Shown here: piece by piece, positions 1 to 10,950 of the stretch
How the letters are laid out: each line of letters starts with the position of its first letter
How positions within the stretch are numbered: position 1 is the stretch's first letter
Assembly: GCF_900606115.1 (NCBI RefSeq)
Contig: NZ_UWPJ01000010.1
Coordinates: 1 to 64,000 of the forward strand
Direction: 5' to 3'
DNA length: 64,000 bases
Source: Pigmentiphaga humi
Lineage (GTDB): Bacteria; Pseudomonadota; Gammaproteobacteria; Burkholderiales; Burkholderiaceae_B
Notes under the pieces: generated by a model
What the model was told of the DNA's origin: nothing
What the model saw: only the letters and a program-made list of their open reading frames with translations
Databases searched by the model: none
Translations under genes and position numbers: made by a program

Positions 1-2834
1 CCCCCGCCCAACCCGACACCGACGAACTCCCCAAGAGCTTCGAACCCGCCGCCATCGAAGCGCGCTGGTATCCGCTGTGGGAACAACGGGGAGACTTCGC
101 CGCCGGGGTACACGTACAGGGGCCGGAGAACGGCCAGCCCTTCGCCGTCCAGCTGCCGCCCCCCAACGTCACCGGCACCCTGCACATGGGCCACGCCTTC
201 AACCAGACCATCATGGACGGCCTCACGCGCTACCACCGCATGCGCGGCTGCGACACCGTCTGGGTCCCGGGCACCGACCACGCCGGCATCGCCACCCAGA
301 TCGTGGTCGAACGCCAGCTCGACGCGCAGAAGATCAGCCGCCACGACCTCGGCCGCGAAAAGTTCGTCGAAAAAGTCTGGGAATGGAAGCAATACTCGGG
401 CGGCACCATCACCGGCCAGATGCGGCGCCTCGGCACCTCGCCCGACTGGACGCGCGAATACTTCACCATGAACGACGACATGTCGCGCGGCGTGGCCGAA
501 GTCTTCACGCGCCTCTACGAACAAGGCCTGATCTACCGCGGCAAGCGCCTGGTCAACTGGGATCCCAAACTGCTGACCGCGGTCAGCGACCTCGAAGTCG
601 TCAGCGAAGAAGAAGAGGGCCGCCTCTGGCACATCCGCTATCCGGTGGACGGCACCGGCGAGTCCATCGTCGTCGCCACCACCCGCCCCGAGACCATGCT
701 GGGCGACGTCGCCGTGATGGTCCACCCCGAGGACGAGCGCTACCAGGCCCTGATCGGCAAACAGGTGCGCCTGCCGCTGACCGACCGCCTGATTCCGGTC
801 ATTGCCGACGACTACGTCGACCGCGAATTCGGCACCGGCGCGGTCAAGGTCACCCCCGCCCACGACTTCAACGACTACGCCGTCGGCCAGCGCCACGGCC
901 TGCCCATGATCTCGGTGCTGACGCTCGACGGCCGCATCAACGACGAAGCGCCCGAGACCTACCGCGGCCTGGACCGCTTCGAAGCGCGCGCCCGCATCGT
1001 CGCCGACCTCGAAGCCCAGGGCCTGATGGCGGAAATCAAGAAGCACAAACTGATGGTGCCGCGCGGCGACCGCACCAACGCCATCATCGAACCCATGCTG
1101 ACCGACCAGTGGTTCGTCGCGATGAGCAAGCCCGCGCCCGAAGGCACGTTCAACCCCGGCAAGTCCATCACCGACGTCGCGCTGGAAGTCGTGACCGACG
1201 GCCGCGTCAAGTTCTACCCCGAGAACTGGACCACCACCTACAACCAGTGGCTCAACAACATCCAGGACTGGTGCATCTCGCGCCAGCTGTGGTGGGGCCA
1301 CCAGATTCCCGCCTGGTACGGCGACAATGGCGAAATCTTCGTCGCCCGCAACGAAGAGGAAGCCCGCGGCAAGGCCGACGCGGCGGGCTATGCCGGCGCG
1401 CTCACGCGCGATCCCGACGTCCTGGACACCTGGTTCTCATCGGCGCTCGTGCCGTTCACCACGCTGGGCTGGCCCGAGCAGACGCCCGACCTGGCGCGCT
1501 ACCTGCCCTCGTCCGTGCTGGTCACCGGCTTCGACATCATTTTCTTCTGGATCGCCCGGATGGTCATGATGACCACCCACTTCACCGGCCAGGTTCCATT
1601 CAGGCACGTCTACGTGCACGGCCTGATCCGCGACGCCGAAGGCCAGAAGATGAGCAAGTCCAAGGGCAACACCCTGGACCCCGTGGACCTAATCGACGGC
1701 ATCGGCCTGGATGCCCTCGTCGCCAAGCGCACCACCGGCCTGATGAACCCGAAGCAGGCCGAGAACATCGCCAAAAAGACCCGCAAGGAATTCGCCGACG
1801 GCATACCCGCCTTCGGCGCCGATGCCCTGCGCTTCACCATGGCCGCCTACGCCACGCTGGGCCGCAACATCAACTTCGACCTGAAGCGCTGCGAGGGCTA
1901 CCGCAACTTCTGCAACAAGCTGTGGAACGCCACCCGCTTCGTGCTGATGAACGTCGAAGGCAAGGACTGCGGCGTGGAAGCCGGCGCGGCGGTGGAATTG
2001 TCGGTGTTCGACAAATGGATCGTCAGCCAGCTGCAGCGCACCGAGGCCGAGGTCGCCAGGGGCTTCGAGGACTACCGCTTCGACAACATCTCGACCGCGC
2101 TGTACCGCTTCGTCTGGGACGAATACTGCGACTGGTACCTGGAGTTGGCCAAGGTCCAGCTGCAGACCGGCGGCGAAGCCCAGCAGCGCGGCACGCGCCA
2201 GACCCTGATCCGCGTGCTCGAGACCGTGCTGCGCCTGGCCCACCCCATCATTCCGTTCATCACCGAAGAACTGTGGCAGAAGGTCTCCGTCGCCGCCGGC
2301 AAGCGCGCCGCCGGCGACTCGACCAGCGTGGGCCTGCAGCCCTACCCGGCATCGCAGCCCGAGAAGATCGACGAAGCGGCCGAGGCCGCCATGGCCGAGC
2401 TCAAGGCCCAGGTCGATGCCGTGCGCGCGCTGCGCGGCGAGATGAACGTGCCGCCCTCGCAGAAAGCGCCGCTCAATGCCGCCGGCAACCGCGCGGCGCT
2501 GGAGCGCAACGCCCCCTATCTGGCCGCGCTGGCCCGTCTGTCGGAAGTGAAGGTGGTCGATGCGCTGCCGGACGTCGTGGGCGCGCCCGTGCAGGTGGTC
2601 GGCGATGCGCGGCTGATGCTGCACATCGAAGTGGACGTCGCGGCCGAGAAGCTGCGGCTGGACAAGGAGATCGCCCGCCTGCAAGGCGAGATCGCCAAGG
2701 CCAACGGCAAGCTGGGCAACGCCAGCTTCGTCGACCGCGCCCCGCCTGCCGTCGTGGAACAGGAAAAGGCCAGGCTGGCGCAGTTCAGCGATACGCTGGC
2801 CAAGGTGCAGGAGCAGCGCGCCAAGCTGGGCTGA
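1..2834 (+). CDS. valS: Valine-tRNA ligase (5' end outside the window)
   Basis: Class Ia aminoacyl-tRNA synthetase that charges tRNA-Val in the cytoplasm. The reading frame is open from base 3 to the TGA at 2832-2834, giving about 943 visible residues, so only a short N-terminal piece is missing compared with the usual length of about 950. The HIGH-type motif reads HMGH (nt 183-194) and the KMSKS motif is intact (nt 1647-1661). The CP1 editing domain lies between them, the anticodon-binding domain follows, and the last 70 residues or so form the Lys/Glu-rich coiled-coil arm typical of ValRS. An internal ATG at 186 is in frame but lies inside the HIGH motif, so it is not the start. No terminator-like hairpin is evident after the stop. 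Confidence 0.97.
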   Translation, partial: PAQPDTDELPKSFEPAAIEARWYPLWEQRGDFAAGVHVQGPENGQPFAVQLPPPNVTGTLHMGHAFNQTIMDGLTRYHRMRGCDTVWVPGTDHAGIATQIVVERQLDAQKISRHDLGREKFVEKVWEWKQYSGGTITGQMRRLGTSPDWTREYFTMNDDMSRGVAEVFTRLYEQGLIYRGKRLVNWDPKLLTAVSDLEVVSEEEEGRLWHIRYPVDGTGESIVVATTRPETMLGDVAVMVHPEDERYQALIGKQVRLPLTDRLIPVIADDYVDREFGTGAVKVTPAHDFNDYAVGQRHGLPMISVLTLDGRINDEAPETYRGLDRFEARARIVADLEAQGLMAEIKKHKLMVPRGDRTNAIIEPMLTDQWFVAMSKPAPEGTFNPGKSITDVALEVVTDGRVKFYPENWTTTYNQWLNNIQDWCISRQLWWGHQIPAWYGDNGEIFVARNEEEARGKADAAGYAGALTRDPDVLDTWFSSALVPFTTLGWPEQTPDLARYLPSSVLVTGFDIIFFWIARMVMMTTHFTGQVPFRHVYVHGLIRDAEGQKMSKSKGNTLDPVDLIDGIGLDALVAKRTTGLMNPKQAENIAKKTRKEFADGIPAFGADALRFTMAAYATLGRNINFDLKRCEGYRNFCNKLWNATRFVLMNVEGKDCGVEAGAAVELSVFDKWIVSQLQRTEAEVARGFEDYRFDNISTALYRFVWDEYCDWYLELAKVQLQTGGEAQQRGTRQTLIRVLETVLRLAHPIIPFITEELWQKVSVAAGKRAAGDSTSVGLQPYPASQPEKIDEAAEAAMAELKAQVDAVRALRGEMNVPPSQKAPLNAAGNRAALERNAPYLAALARLSEVKVVDALPDVVGAPVQVVGDARLMLHIEVDVAAEKLRLDKEIARLQGEIAKANGKLGNASFVDRAPPAVVEQEKARLAQFSDTLAKVQEQRAKLG

Positions 2835-2980
2835 TCTTATAGCAGCCAGAGGTTCCCGTCAGAATCAGGAGATCGATCCTGGCTCCTCAAGGCCTATTCC
2901 TTCATGGGATAGGTCTTGCATAACGGTCAAAGGCCATGACAATCCTGTCCCGGTACGTATTGAACATGATGTGTCGATTT

Positions 2981-2991
2981 GACAGACTGTC
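2981..2991. promoter_or_regulatory. Small palindrome upstream of the toxin-antitoxin pair
   Basis: GACAGACTGTC is a perfect dyad (5-bp arms, one central base) ending six bases before the AAGGAG ribosome site of the toxin gene. Toxin-antitoxin operons are usually repressed by their antitoxin at such dyads, so this is a candidate operator by position. The site is short and could be chance. Confidence 0.3.
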
Positions 2992-3011
2992 TCCGCAAGG
3001 AGACAATTTGC

Positions 3012-3314
3012 ATGTTCACATTCCAGCGGACCAACCGATTCGCCAAGTGGCTGCGTGAAATCAACGATCCTCAAGATCGAGCCCGTATTTTGATGAGACT
3101 GATACGGGCTCAGCACGGGCAACTCGGCGACACCCGCCACTTGGGCTCTGGCATCATCGAAATGCGTCTCCATTTCGGGCCTGGATATCGCATTTATTTT
3201 GCCCAGGAGCGCTCGTGCTACCTCTTGCTGTGGGGTGGCACGAAAAACTCCCAAACACGCGACATATCCATGGCCCGTGCACTGTGGCAAAACTTCCAGC
3301 GGAATAACTCATGA
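3012..3314 (+). CDS. HigB/RelE-superfamily toxin, HI1419-like
   Basis: 100-residue basic protein of the Gp49-like/HI1419 addiction-module killer family, a branch of the RelE/HigB superfamily. Known members cut mRNA at the ribosome; this is family knowledge, not shown here. The sequence has the family layout: an N-terminal helical part, then a beta-rich core with MRLHFGPGYRIYF (residues 51-63) and the typical GGTKNSQ segment (75-81). ATG 3012 is chosen because AAGGAG lies at 2997-3002 with normal spacing; an in-frame TTG at 2979 has no ribosome site. The stop overlaps the start of the antitoxin by four bases (ATGA), so the two are translationally coupled, with the toxin first as in higBA. Base composition is clearly less GC-rich than the flanking valS and tusA genes, which suggests acquisition. 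Confidence 0.85.
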   Translation: MFTFQRTNRFAKWLREINDPQDRARILMRLIRAQHGQLGDTRHLGSGIIEMRLHFGPGYRIYFAQERSCYLLLWGGTKNSQTRDISMARALWQNFQRNNS

Positions 3315-3610
3315 AAAGGTTCATGCAACCAGAGGCCGCCGAATTCGATCCGGCAGAGTTCCTGCAAGACGAAGACACCATTGCCTGCTTTCTTTCTGAA
3401 GCGATGCATGACCAGGACCCAGGTATTTTCCTGGCTGCGTTAGCCGCGGTGGCGCGCGCGCGGGGCATGAGCACGATTGCGCAAAAAACCGGACTGGGAA
3501 GACAGAGCCTCTACAAGGCCCTGGCGCCAGGAGCCAACCCTCATTACTTGACGCTGCGCAAAGTTATGGACGCTCTGGGAGTCGACTTCTCGGTTCGCGC
3601 CCGGACATAG
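3311..3610 (+). CDS. HigA-like antitoxin, HI1420 family
   Basis: 99-residue partner of the preceding toxin, matching the HI1420-type addiction-module antidote family. A helix-turn-helix of the Xre/HigA type covers about residues 53-72 (STIAQKTGLGRQSLYKAL), followed by the family's TLRKVMDALG recognition helix region. It is expected to neutralise the toxin and to repress the operon, perhaps through the dyad at 2981-2991. The start overlaps the toxin stop (ATGA). Like the toxin gene it is AT-richer than its neighbours. It ends ten bases before the convergent tusA-like gene. Confidence 0.85.
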   Translation: MKRFMQPEAAEFDPAEFLQDEDTIACFLSEAMHDQDPGIFLAALAAVARARGMSTIAQKTGLGRQSLYKALAPGANPHYLTLRKVMDALGVDFSVRART

Positions 3611-3620
3611 CTCCTGTCCT

Positions 3621-3860
3621 TCAGCGCCGCTTCATGTAGTGCACGAACAGCTCGCCGTCGTCGGTCTGCGCCAGCAGTTCGTTGCCGGTCTGCTTGGCGA
3701 AGGCCTGGAAGTCGCGGGTCGAGCCTTTGTCGGTGGAAACGACCTTGAGCACCTGGCCGCTTACCAGAGTGGCCAGGGCTTTCTTGGCCCGCAGGATGGG
3801 CAGGGGGCATTTCAGCCCCTTGGTGTCGATTTCCAGATCGAACGCTACGGGATCGCTCAT
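3621..3860 (-). CDS. tusA: TusA-family sulfurtransferase
   Basis: 79-residue TusA/SirA-like protein. The family carries a persulfide on the Cys of the CPxP motif for tRNA thiolation, molybdenum cofactor assembly or sulfur trafficking. Here the motif reads KCPLPILRAKKAL with Cys18 in the expected place, followed by the usual beta-alpha-beta-alpha-beta-beta pattern and a C-terminal LFVHYMKRR. It lies 23 bases downstream of alaS on the same strand, so co-transcription is likely. Several TusA paralogues exist in beta-proteobacteria, so the exact role (TusA itself or a relative) is not settled by sequence alone. Confidence 0.85.
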   Translation of the reverse strand: MSDPVAFDLEIDTKGLKCPLPILRAKKALATLVSGQVLKVVSTDKGSTRDFQAFAKQTGNELLAQTDDGELFVHYMKRR

Positions 3861-3883
3861 GCTTGCTTGCCCTCCCCCGGCGC

Positions 3884-6499
<2,616 letters not shown>

Positions 6500-6597
6500 C
6501 GCTACACGCTGGTGAGGGGATGAATCGCCAACAACGCCCGCATCCCCGGATCAATATCGAATCCTCGATTATAGAGGGAGGCGGGCGGAAAACCGGG

Positions 6598-6789
6598 TCA
6601 GCGGCCTGCCACGGCCTTCTTGATCTTCTGGTCGGTCTTGTATTGGCTCAGGGCGTACACGGACCAGATCGCCGCGGGGATCCAGCCGATCAGCGTGAGC
6701 TGCAGGATCAGGCAGAAGATGCCGGCGAACGGGCGGCCGATCGTGAAGAACTGGAGCCAGGGGAGCAGGAGCGCGAGAAGGAGACGCAT
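6598..6789 (-). CDS. Pmp3/YqaE-family small membrane protein
   Basis: 63-residue hydrophobic protein of the UPF0057 (YqaE/Pmp3) family. Two membrane segments are visible: about residues 3-16 (LLLALLLPWLQFF) and 24-46 (GIFCLILQLTLIGWIPAAIWSVY). A short basic C-terminal tail follows. Yeast and plant members affect membrane potential and salt tolerance; the bacterial role is not established. It lies upstream of alaS on the same strand with a gap of about 100 bases. The start is the ATG at 6787-6789. Confidence 0.8.
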   Translation of the reverse strand: MRLLLALLLPWLQFFTIGRPFAGIFCLILQLTLIGWIPAAIWSVYALSQYKTDQKIKKAVAGR

Positions 6790-7023
6790 ACGTATCCGCG
6801 GAAAGACTGGAAAGCCATTTTACCCATGGCGCGCCTGCCGGGCGCCGGCGGGCCGGTGTCCAGGCGGCAGGCGCCGGCAGGCCTGCCTGCCCTACGTACG
6901 TAGAGCCCCGCATCTCCGGAACGGCGGAGCGTCCGTAGAAGCGGGCTGCGCCGCCCAGCCATCGAATGGAGCGGGGCCTGCCCGGCTCGTATCGCCGCCT
7001 TTGCTCGACCTTAAGGATCCTCC
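6790..7023. other. Intergenic region between divergent genes
   Basis: This 234-base gap separates the YqaE-like gene from the CAP lipoprotein gene. It must hold both promoters. It contains GC-rich near-repeats (GCAGGCGCCGGCAGGCCTGCCTGCC around 6868-6891) and the perfect 12-bp palindrome CTACGTACGTAG at 6892-6903. No clear sigma-70 promoter pair is visible. Confidence 0.4.
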
Positions 7024-8049
7024 ATGCACCAGACCTCCCCTCGCCCCGCGCCACGCCCGCATCTTGCCGTCTTGTCGCTGTCCGCCCTGCTCGCGGCCTG
7101 CGGCGGCGGAGACGACGGCGGCGCGCCGCTGCCTTCCCAGCCGTCGATCCCGCAAGCGGGCGGCGCGCGTCCCATCACGACCATGCCCGCCTCGAGCTAC
7201 ACGGGCGACAAGCTCGCCGCCTTCACCCATCTCAATGAAGCGCGCCTGGCCGCCGGCGTGGGAGCCGTGGAACAGAACGCGCAGCTCGATGCCGCCGCAC
7301 AGGCGCATGCGACCTACCAGGCGAAGAATTACACGACCGGGCACGGCGAGCGGCGGGACCAGCCTTTTTTTACCGGCACGAACGCGGCGGACCGGGCGCG
7401 GGCCCAGGGCTATGCGGGCACCATGACCGCGGAGATCATCAGCTATGCCGCGCAGGGGAAGCCTGCGATCGACTCGCTGCTCTATTCGGTCTACCACCTG
7501 CATGCGGCGCTCGACCCGCGGGCGAACCAGCTGGGCATAGGCATGGACAGCACGCTCACGCCCGGAGCGCTGTCCAGCACCAGCCTCACTCTCGGCCAAC
7601 AACGCGGCGCCCCAGGGCCCGTGGCGACGATCTGGCATTGGCCCGCCTCCGGGCAGACGGGCGTTCAGCCCGGGTTCGCGCCTGCCGGCGAATCCCCCAA
7701 TCCCGCGCCGGACCTGGCGGTGACGGGAACGCCCATCATGTTCTGCGGCGCGGCGGGGAATTACGCGCCGCTCAGGTTGCTGGACGTGAGCCTCATCGAA
7801 ACCGCCACCAGAGAAGCGGTGCCGTTGCGCGTGCTCAAGAGCGCGGCCGTGCAGAGCGATGCCTCGCTGCAGGCCCAGGTCGTCGACGACCCCAACCTGA
7901 CGCCCGGCGTGGTTTACCAGATGTGCGTGTTCATGCTGCCCTTGCGCGCGCTCGACGCCGGCGCCCGCTACGACGTGGGCATCAGCGCAGGCCAGGCCGG
8001 CGAGCGCCTGGAAGCCGGGTGGACGTTCTCGACGCTCGTTCCGGATTGA
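7024..8049 (+). CDS. CAP-domain (SCP-like) lipoprotein
   Basis: 341-residue predicted lipoprotein. A signal sequence leads to the lipobox LLAAC with Cys26, then a Gly/Asp-rich linker. Residues of about 50-165 resemble a bacterial CAP domain (CAP/SCP/PR1 superfamily): LNEARLAAGV, an alpha-helix with AQAHATYQAKN, then a TGHGE segment that supplies a candidate His-Glu pair. The rest (about 215-341) looks like a separate beta-rich domain with two cysteines (IMFCGA and YQMCVF), possibly Ig-like. The molecular role of bacterial CAP proteins is mostly unknown. ATG 7024 follows AAGGATCC. It converges with the pilus operon, sharing a short gap with a GC hairpin. Confidence 0.75.
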   Translation: MHQTSPRPAPRPHLAVLSLSALLAACGGGDDGGAPLPSQPSIPQAGGARPITTMPASSYTGDKLAAFTHLNEARLAAGVGAVEQNAQLDAAAQAHATYQAKNYTTGHGERRDQPFFTGTNAADRARAQGYAGTMTAEIISYAAQGKPAIDSLLYSVYHLHAALDPRANQLGIGMDSTLTPGALSSTSLTLGQQRGAPGPVATIWHWPASGQTGVQPGFAPAGESPNPAPDLAVTGTPIMFCGAAGNYAPLRLLDVSLIETATREAVPLRVLKSAAVQSDASLQAQVVDDPNLTPGVVYQMCVFMLPLRALDAGARYDVGISAGQAGERLEAGWTFSTLVPD

Positions 8050-8084
8050 GCTCGGGGCTGGTCGCCGTGAACGGGTCGCCGTGA

Positions 8085-8104
8085 GCCGGGCGCCTCAGCC
8101 CGGC
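8085..8104. terminator. GC hairpin between convergent genes
   Basis: Perfect 7-bp stem (GCCGGGC, 6-base loop, GCCCGGC) between the CAP lipoprotein stop and the end of the minus-strand gene, overlapping that gene's stop codon. It could end transcription from both sides, but there is no T run. Confidence 0.4.
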
Positions 8105-8772
8105 ATCTCGACGTAGCAGCTCGAAGCGAAGCTGCCGCTCTGGAAAAAATACCCCCTGTATCCGTTGTCGACCGACTGCAGGAATTGGTTCTGGTTGGCG
8201 AACGCGCCGACCTGCGCCAGATATTGCTCCCAGCCATAGACGGCCCATGCGGAGGCGCTTCCCGACATCCAGCTCTGGCAACTGGCGCCCGTGACGGTAA
8301 TGCTGGCGGGCGTGATGGACATGGAGATCCTCGCGGTGCCTATGTCGACCTGGCAGGAAGTATTCAACGGCGTGAAGGAGCATAGCGACCCCCAGGTGTT
8401 GTTCCCCACGTTGTGCATCTGGATATCCGCGCGGTCCGCACGCACCTGGACACGGAGTATCGACGGCAGCTCCTGCCATCCGCTGCGCGTATCCCATATC
8501 TCCCGATAGTAGAGATCGGCCCCGTTCATTCGCTCCAGCAGTTCCGAAATCGACGTCGGCGCCGACACCGGCACCGGACCGGTGTCGGGCTCGACAGGCG
8601 AAGACGCAGCCGGAATCTGCGGCATTACCCGCTGCGCAATACCCGTCACGTGCGTCGAATCCGCCCACGCGCCCCGGCCCTGCGGCACGGCGGCCTGGCC
8701 GTCGGCCACGCCGAGCGCCCCCATGCAGCCGCCGGCGGCAAGCCCCAGGACCACCACCCGGATGTTCTTCAT
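8095..8772 (-). CDS. Secreted protein of unknown function, distal gene of the pilus operon
   Basis: 225-residue protein that I do not recognise. It has an export signal of about 30 residues (MKNIRVVVLGLAAGG, ending near GQAA). Cys16 within AAGGC is a poor lipobox, so signal peptidase I processing is more likely. A Pro-rich linker (about 45-70) leads to a Trp/Tyr-rich C-terminal domain with five or so cysteines outside the signal (CSF, SCQV, SCQSW, SSCYV), which fits a disulfide-bonded exported protein. ATG 8772 is chosen over an upstream GTG at 8778 because GAGGAG sits at the right distance only from the ATG. It begins nine bases after pilV, so it belongs to the pilus operon. It is not a PilT-type lytic transglycosylase or a prepilin peptidase by motif. 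Confidence 0.7.
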   Translation of the reverse strand: MKNIRVVVLGLAAGGCMGALGVADGQAAVPQGRGAWADSTHVTGIAQRVMPQIPAASSPVEPDTGPVPVSAPTSISELLERMNGADLYYREIWDTRSGWQELPSILRVQVRADRADIQMHNVGNNTWGSLCSFTPLNTSCQVDIGTARISMSITPASITVTGASCQSWMSGSASAWAVYGWEQYLAQVGAFANQNQFLQSVDNGYRGYFFQSGSFASSCYVEMPG

Positions 8773-8781
8773 GTTCACTCC

Positions 8782-10347
8782 TCAGTATTTGCAATAAACC
8801 TGCGCAAGGGCACGAGCCGGGCCTCCCAAGGGGGTGCCATCGAAATCGAGCAGCAGCACCTGCCAATGCGCTCCCGCATCGACCGCCTTGCGCGTGAAGG
8901 ACGCTGCCTGGGACGACTCGATCTGCGGCAGCAGGTAGATCAACGGCGTGCCGGCCGCAGTCCCCAATTGGCCGCACACGGGCTTGTCCACCAGGTCGCC
9001 CGAACCGACCAGCACGCTGCCGGCCATGACGTAGCTGGACAGCAGGTCGTCGGCACGCATCCAGACGCCCAGGCGGCACACGAGGCCGGTGCCGCTGGCG
9101 ATGTCGGTGGCGAAAGCGCCGTTGGGCGCGCAGGCCGCGCCGGTATCGGCCATCGCGGCCAACTCGCGCCATGCGCCCCCGGCGCATACCAGCAGCCCGC
9201 CCGCGGCCGTGCGCGCGAACTCGGCGTGGGCGCCGGCCGCGGTGGCGATCTGCTGCGTGCACGCGGTGTTGGCCGCCGCGGTCTCGCGGATGCCGAGGCG
9301 GGTAGCCGACACGCCCGCGTGGCCGATGAGATCCTGGCCCGCGATGGTCAAGGCCAGCCCATGGCCGGTGGCCACGATCATCTGCCCGGCGGACACCCGG
9401 ATCGTGGGCTGGGCGTCGGCGGCGTCGAAAACCGACCCTCGGTCCGTCGCCAGGCCCAGGCCGGCCTTGATGCGCCGGCTGACGATCACGCCCGAGGCAG
9501 GATCGATCTGCACGGTGCTGCCGTCGTCCGCCTGGAACAGGCCGGTCGCGGCCTCCAGCCTGCCGGCGCAGCGCACCTGCAGGACACCGGTGTTGGCCGC
9601 CGTCAGGCAGGCGCCGGACGGCCCGGCGAGCGCGAGGGTATCGTGCAGGGTGACCGCCCCCCGCACGTCCAGCATGCCCTGCAGATCGGGATTGCGGCTG
9701 TCCCGCATGCGGACGAACTGATTGAACATGGTGGTATCCAGGCTCGCCTGCACACCCACGATGCCCGCCGTGCCGCCCAGAGGATTCGGAACGGAGAACG
9801 CGGTTCCCCGTATCAGGCCCGGTTGCTCGGGATAGGCTGCGCCGCCGTAGCCGCCGCTGGACAGCACGACCTGCGCCAGCAGCGAACGGTCGGGCTCGGC
9901 GCTCGCGGCCGTGCGGACGGGCGTGGCGGTGTAGACCAGCGCATCGAGCCGGCAGCCGCTGCCCGGACAGTCTCCGCTGCGTTCGACGCGCACCGCCGGC
10001 GCCTGGTTGAACGGCGTCAGGTCCGGGAAACCTGCGTGAAGCAGGCCGGCCTGCCGGAGTTCCGGCAGAGACGGGGCAAGCGGCGCGGCTACGCCGGCGA
10101 TGTCCTCGCCGCGAGCCATCGCCTCGTAGTGCCGGACCAGATAGCCATCCATCGCGCCCTTGATGGCCAGCAGGTAGGTTCCCGTGGCCTGGGCGGCGGC
10201 GTCGTCCACTTCCTGCACGAAGCGGCCCGCCGCGAACACGGCCAGCATCATGGCAATGCTGGCGGCAATGGCGACCTCGACCAGGGTCAGGCCCCGCTGG
10301 CGCGAGGCGGGTCCGGCACGCATGGCAGGAACGGGAGCGATGCGCAT
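8782..10347 (-). CDS. pilV: PilV-like large minor type IVb prepilin
   Basis: 521-residue protein with a class III prepilin signal: a basic leader ending in RQRG, then LTLVEVAIAASIAMMLAVFAAG with Leu at +1 and Glu at +5. The length and the last position among the pilin genes match PilV of the R64/IncI1 thin pilus, a tip adhesin that contacts lipopolysaccharide in mating partners. The middle part is beta-rich and Gly/Ala-rich, with dispersed cysteines that may pair. In R64 the C-terminal end is switched by a shufflon; no recombinase gene or repeated inverted segments are visible here, so the end appears fixed. An AGGAAGG ribosome site precedes ATG 10347. Confidence 0.8.
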   Translation of the reverse strand: MRIAPVPAMRAGPASRQRGLTLVEVAIAASIAMMLAVFAAGRFVQEVDDAAAQATGTYLLAIKGAMDGYLVRHYEAMARGEDIAGVAAPLAPSLPELRQAGLLHAGFPDLTPFNQAPAVRVERSGDCPGSGCRLDALVYTATPVRTAASAEPDRSLLAQVVLSSGGYGGAAYPEQPGLIRGTAFSVPNPLGGTAGIVGVQASLDTTMFNQFVRMRDSRNPDLQGMLDVRGAVTLHDTLALAGPSGACLTAANTGVLQVRCAGRLEAATGLFQADDGSTVQIDPASGVIVSRRIKAGLGLATDRGSVFDAADAQPTIRVSAGQMIVATGHGLALTIAGQDLIGHAGVSATRLGIRETAAANTACTQQIATAAGAHAEFARTAAGGLLVCAGGAWRELAAMADTGAACAPNGAFATDIASGTGLVCRLGVWMRADDLLSSYVMAGSVLVGSGDLVDKPVCGQLGTAAGTPLIYLLPQIESSQAASFTRKAVDAGAHWQVLLLDFDGTPLGGPARALAQVYCKY

Positions 10348-10356
10348 CTCGCCTTC

Positions 10357-10941
10357 CTAGCGGGCGCTGAATACGAACGTATTGGCGTCGCCGCTCGCGC
10401 ATGCTCCGGCCGCGCCCGCCGCATCGTATACGCCCGTCATTCCGCCCGTACCGGGCTGCTTGACGCTGGTGCCGTTGATGGAGATGCGTTCGGACACCCG
10501 CTGCATGACCGCGGCCAGCGACGGGCACGCCGCCTCGTTGACTTTGTCCAGTGTCAGCATGAAAGCATCCCCCGCCGTCGTGATCGTGTCCGAGGCCAGC
10601 ACGACACGGCCGTCGGTTGCGCCCAATCCATGGCTGACCACCGCCGCGGCCCCTGCGCCGCTGACGGCCAGCACGCTGCTGCTGCGCAGGGCGCTGGCCA
10701 GTTGAGCCGCGCCGAGGCCCGTATAAGGCGTGGTGCCCAGCCCCTGGTTGGCCGCCTTGGTGCGCGCCACGAAGCGCTGCAGTTCCTGCGCCACCGGCGG
10801 CACTTTGTTCTCGATGATGTAGCCGTTGATCGCCGGTATCCCGACGATGGCCGCGATCAGGACGATGGCCGCGACGATGGCGACCTCGACCAGGGTGAAA
10901 CCTCGTTGGCGGCGAAACGGCGAAGTGCGGTTGCAAGGCAT
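10357..10941 (-). CDS. pilS: Major type IVb prepilin, PilS-like
   Basis: 194-residue prepilin. The leader MPCNRTSPFRRQRG is cut after Gly14, giving a mature N-terminus FTLVEVAIVAAIVLIAAIVG with Phe1 and Glu5 as in classical pilins. Cys139 and Cys181 sit where the C-terminal D-region disulfide is expected, and the protein ends close after the second Cys. Position between PilR and PilV equals that of PilS in R64. No prepilin peptidase gene is present nearby, so processing must use an enzyme encoded elsewhere. It is nine bases from both neighbours. Confidence 0.85.
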   Translation of the reverse strand: MPCNRTSPFRRQRGFTLVEVAIVAAIVLIAAIVGIPAINGYIIENKVPPVAQELQRFVARTKAANQGLGTTPYTGLGAAQLASALRSSSVLAVSGAGAAAVVSHGLGATDGRVVLASDTITTAGDAFMLTLDKVNEAACPSLAAVMQRVSERISINGTSVKQPGTGGMTGVYDAAGAAGACASGDANTFVFSAR

Positions 10942-10950
10942 GATGGCTCC

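Noticed and set aside
2979-2984. TTGACA sequence as a perfect -35 box for the toxin gene
   Set aside because: The matching -10-like GACAAT (3002-3007) would place transcription start at or after ATG 3012, which conflicts with the ribosome site at 2997-3002.
6892-6903. CTACGTACGTAG palindrome as an operator
   Set aside because: A similar TACGTA string occurs at 18250-18259 in an unrelated gap; with no supporting context it may be chance.
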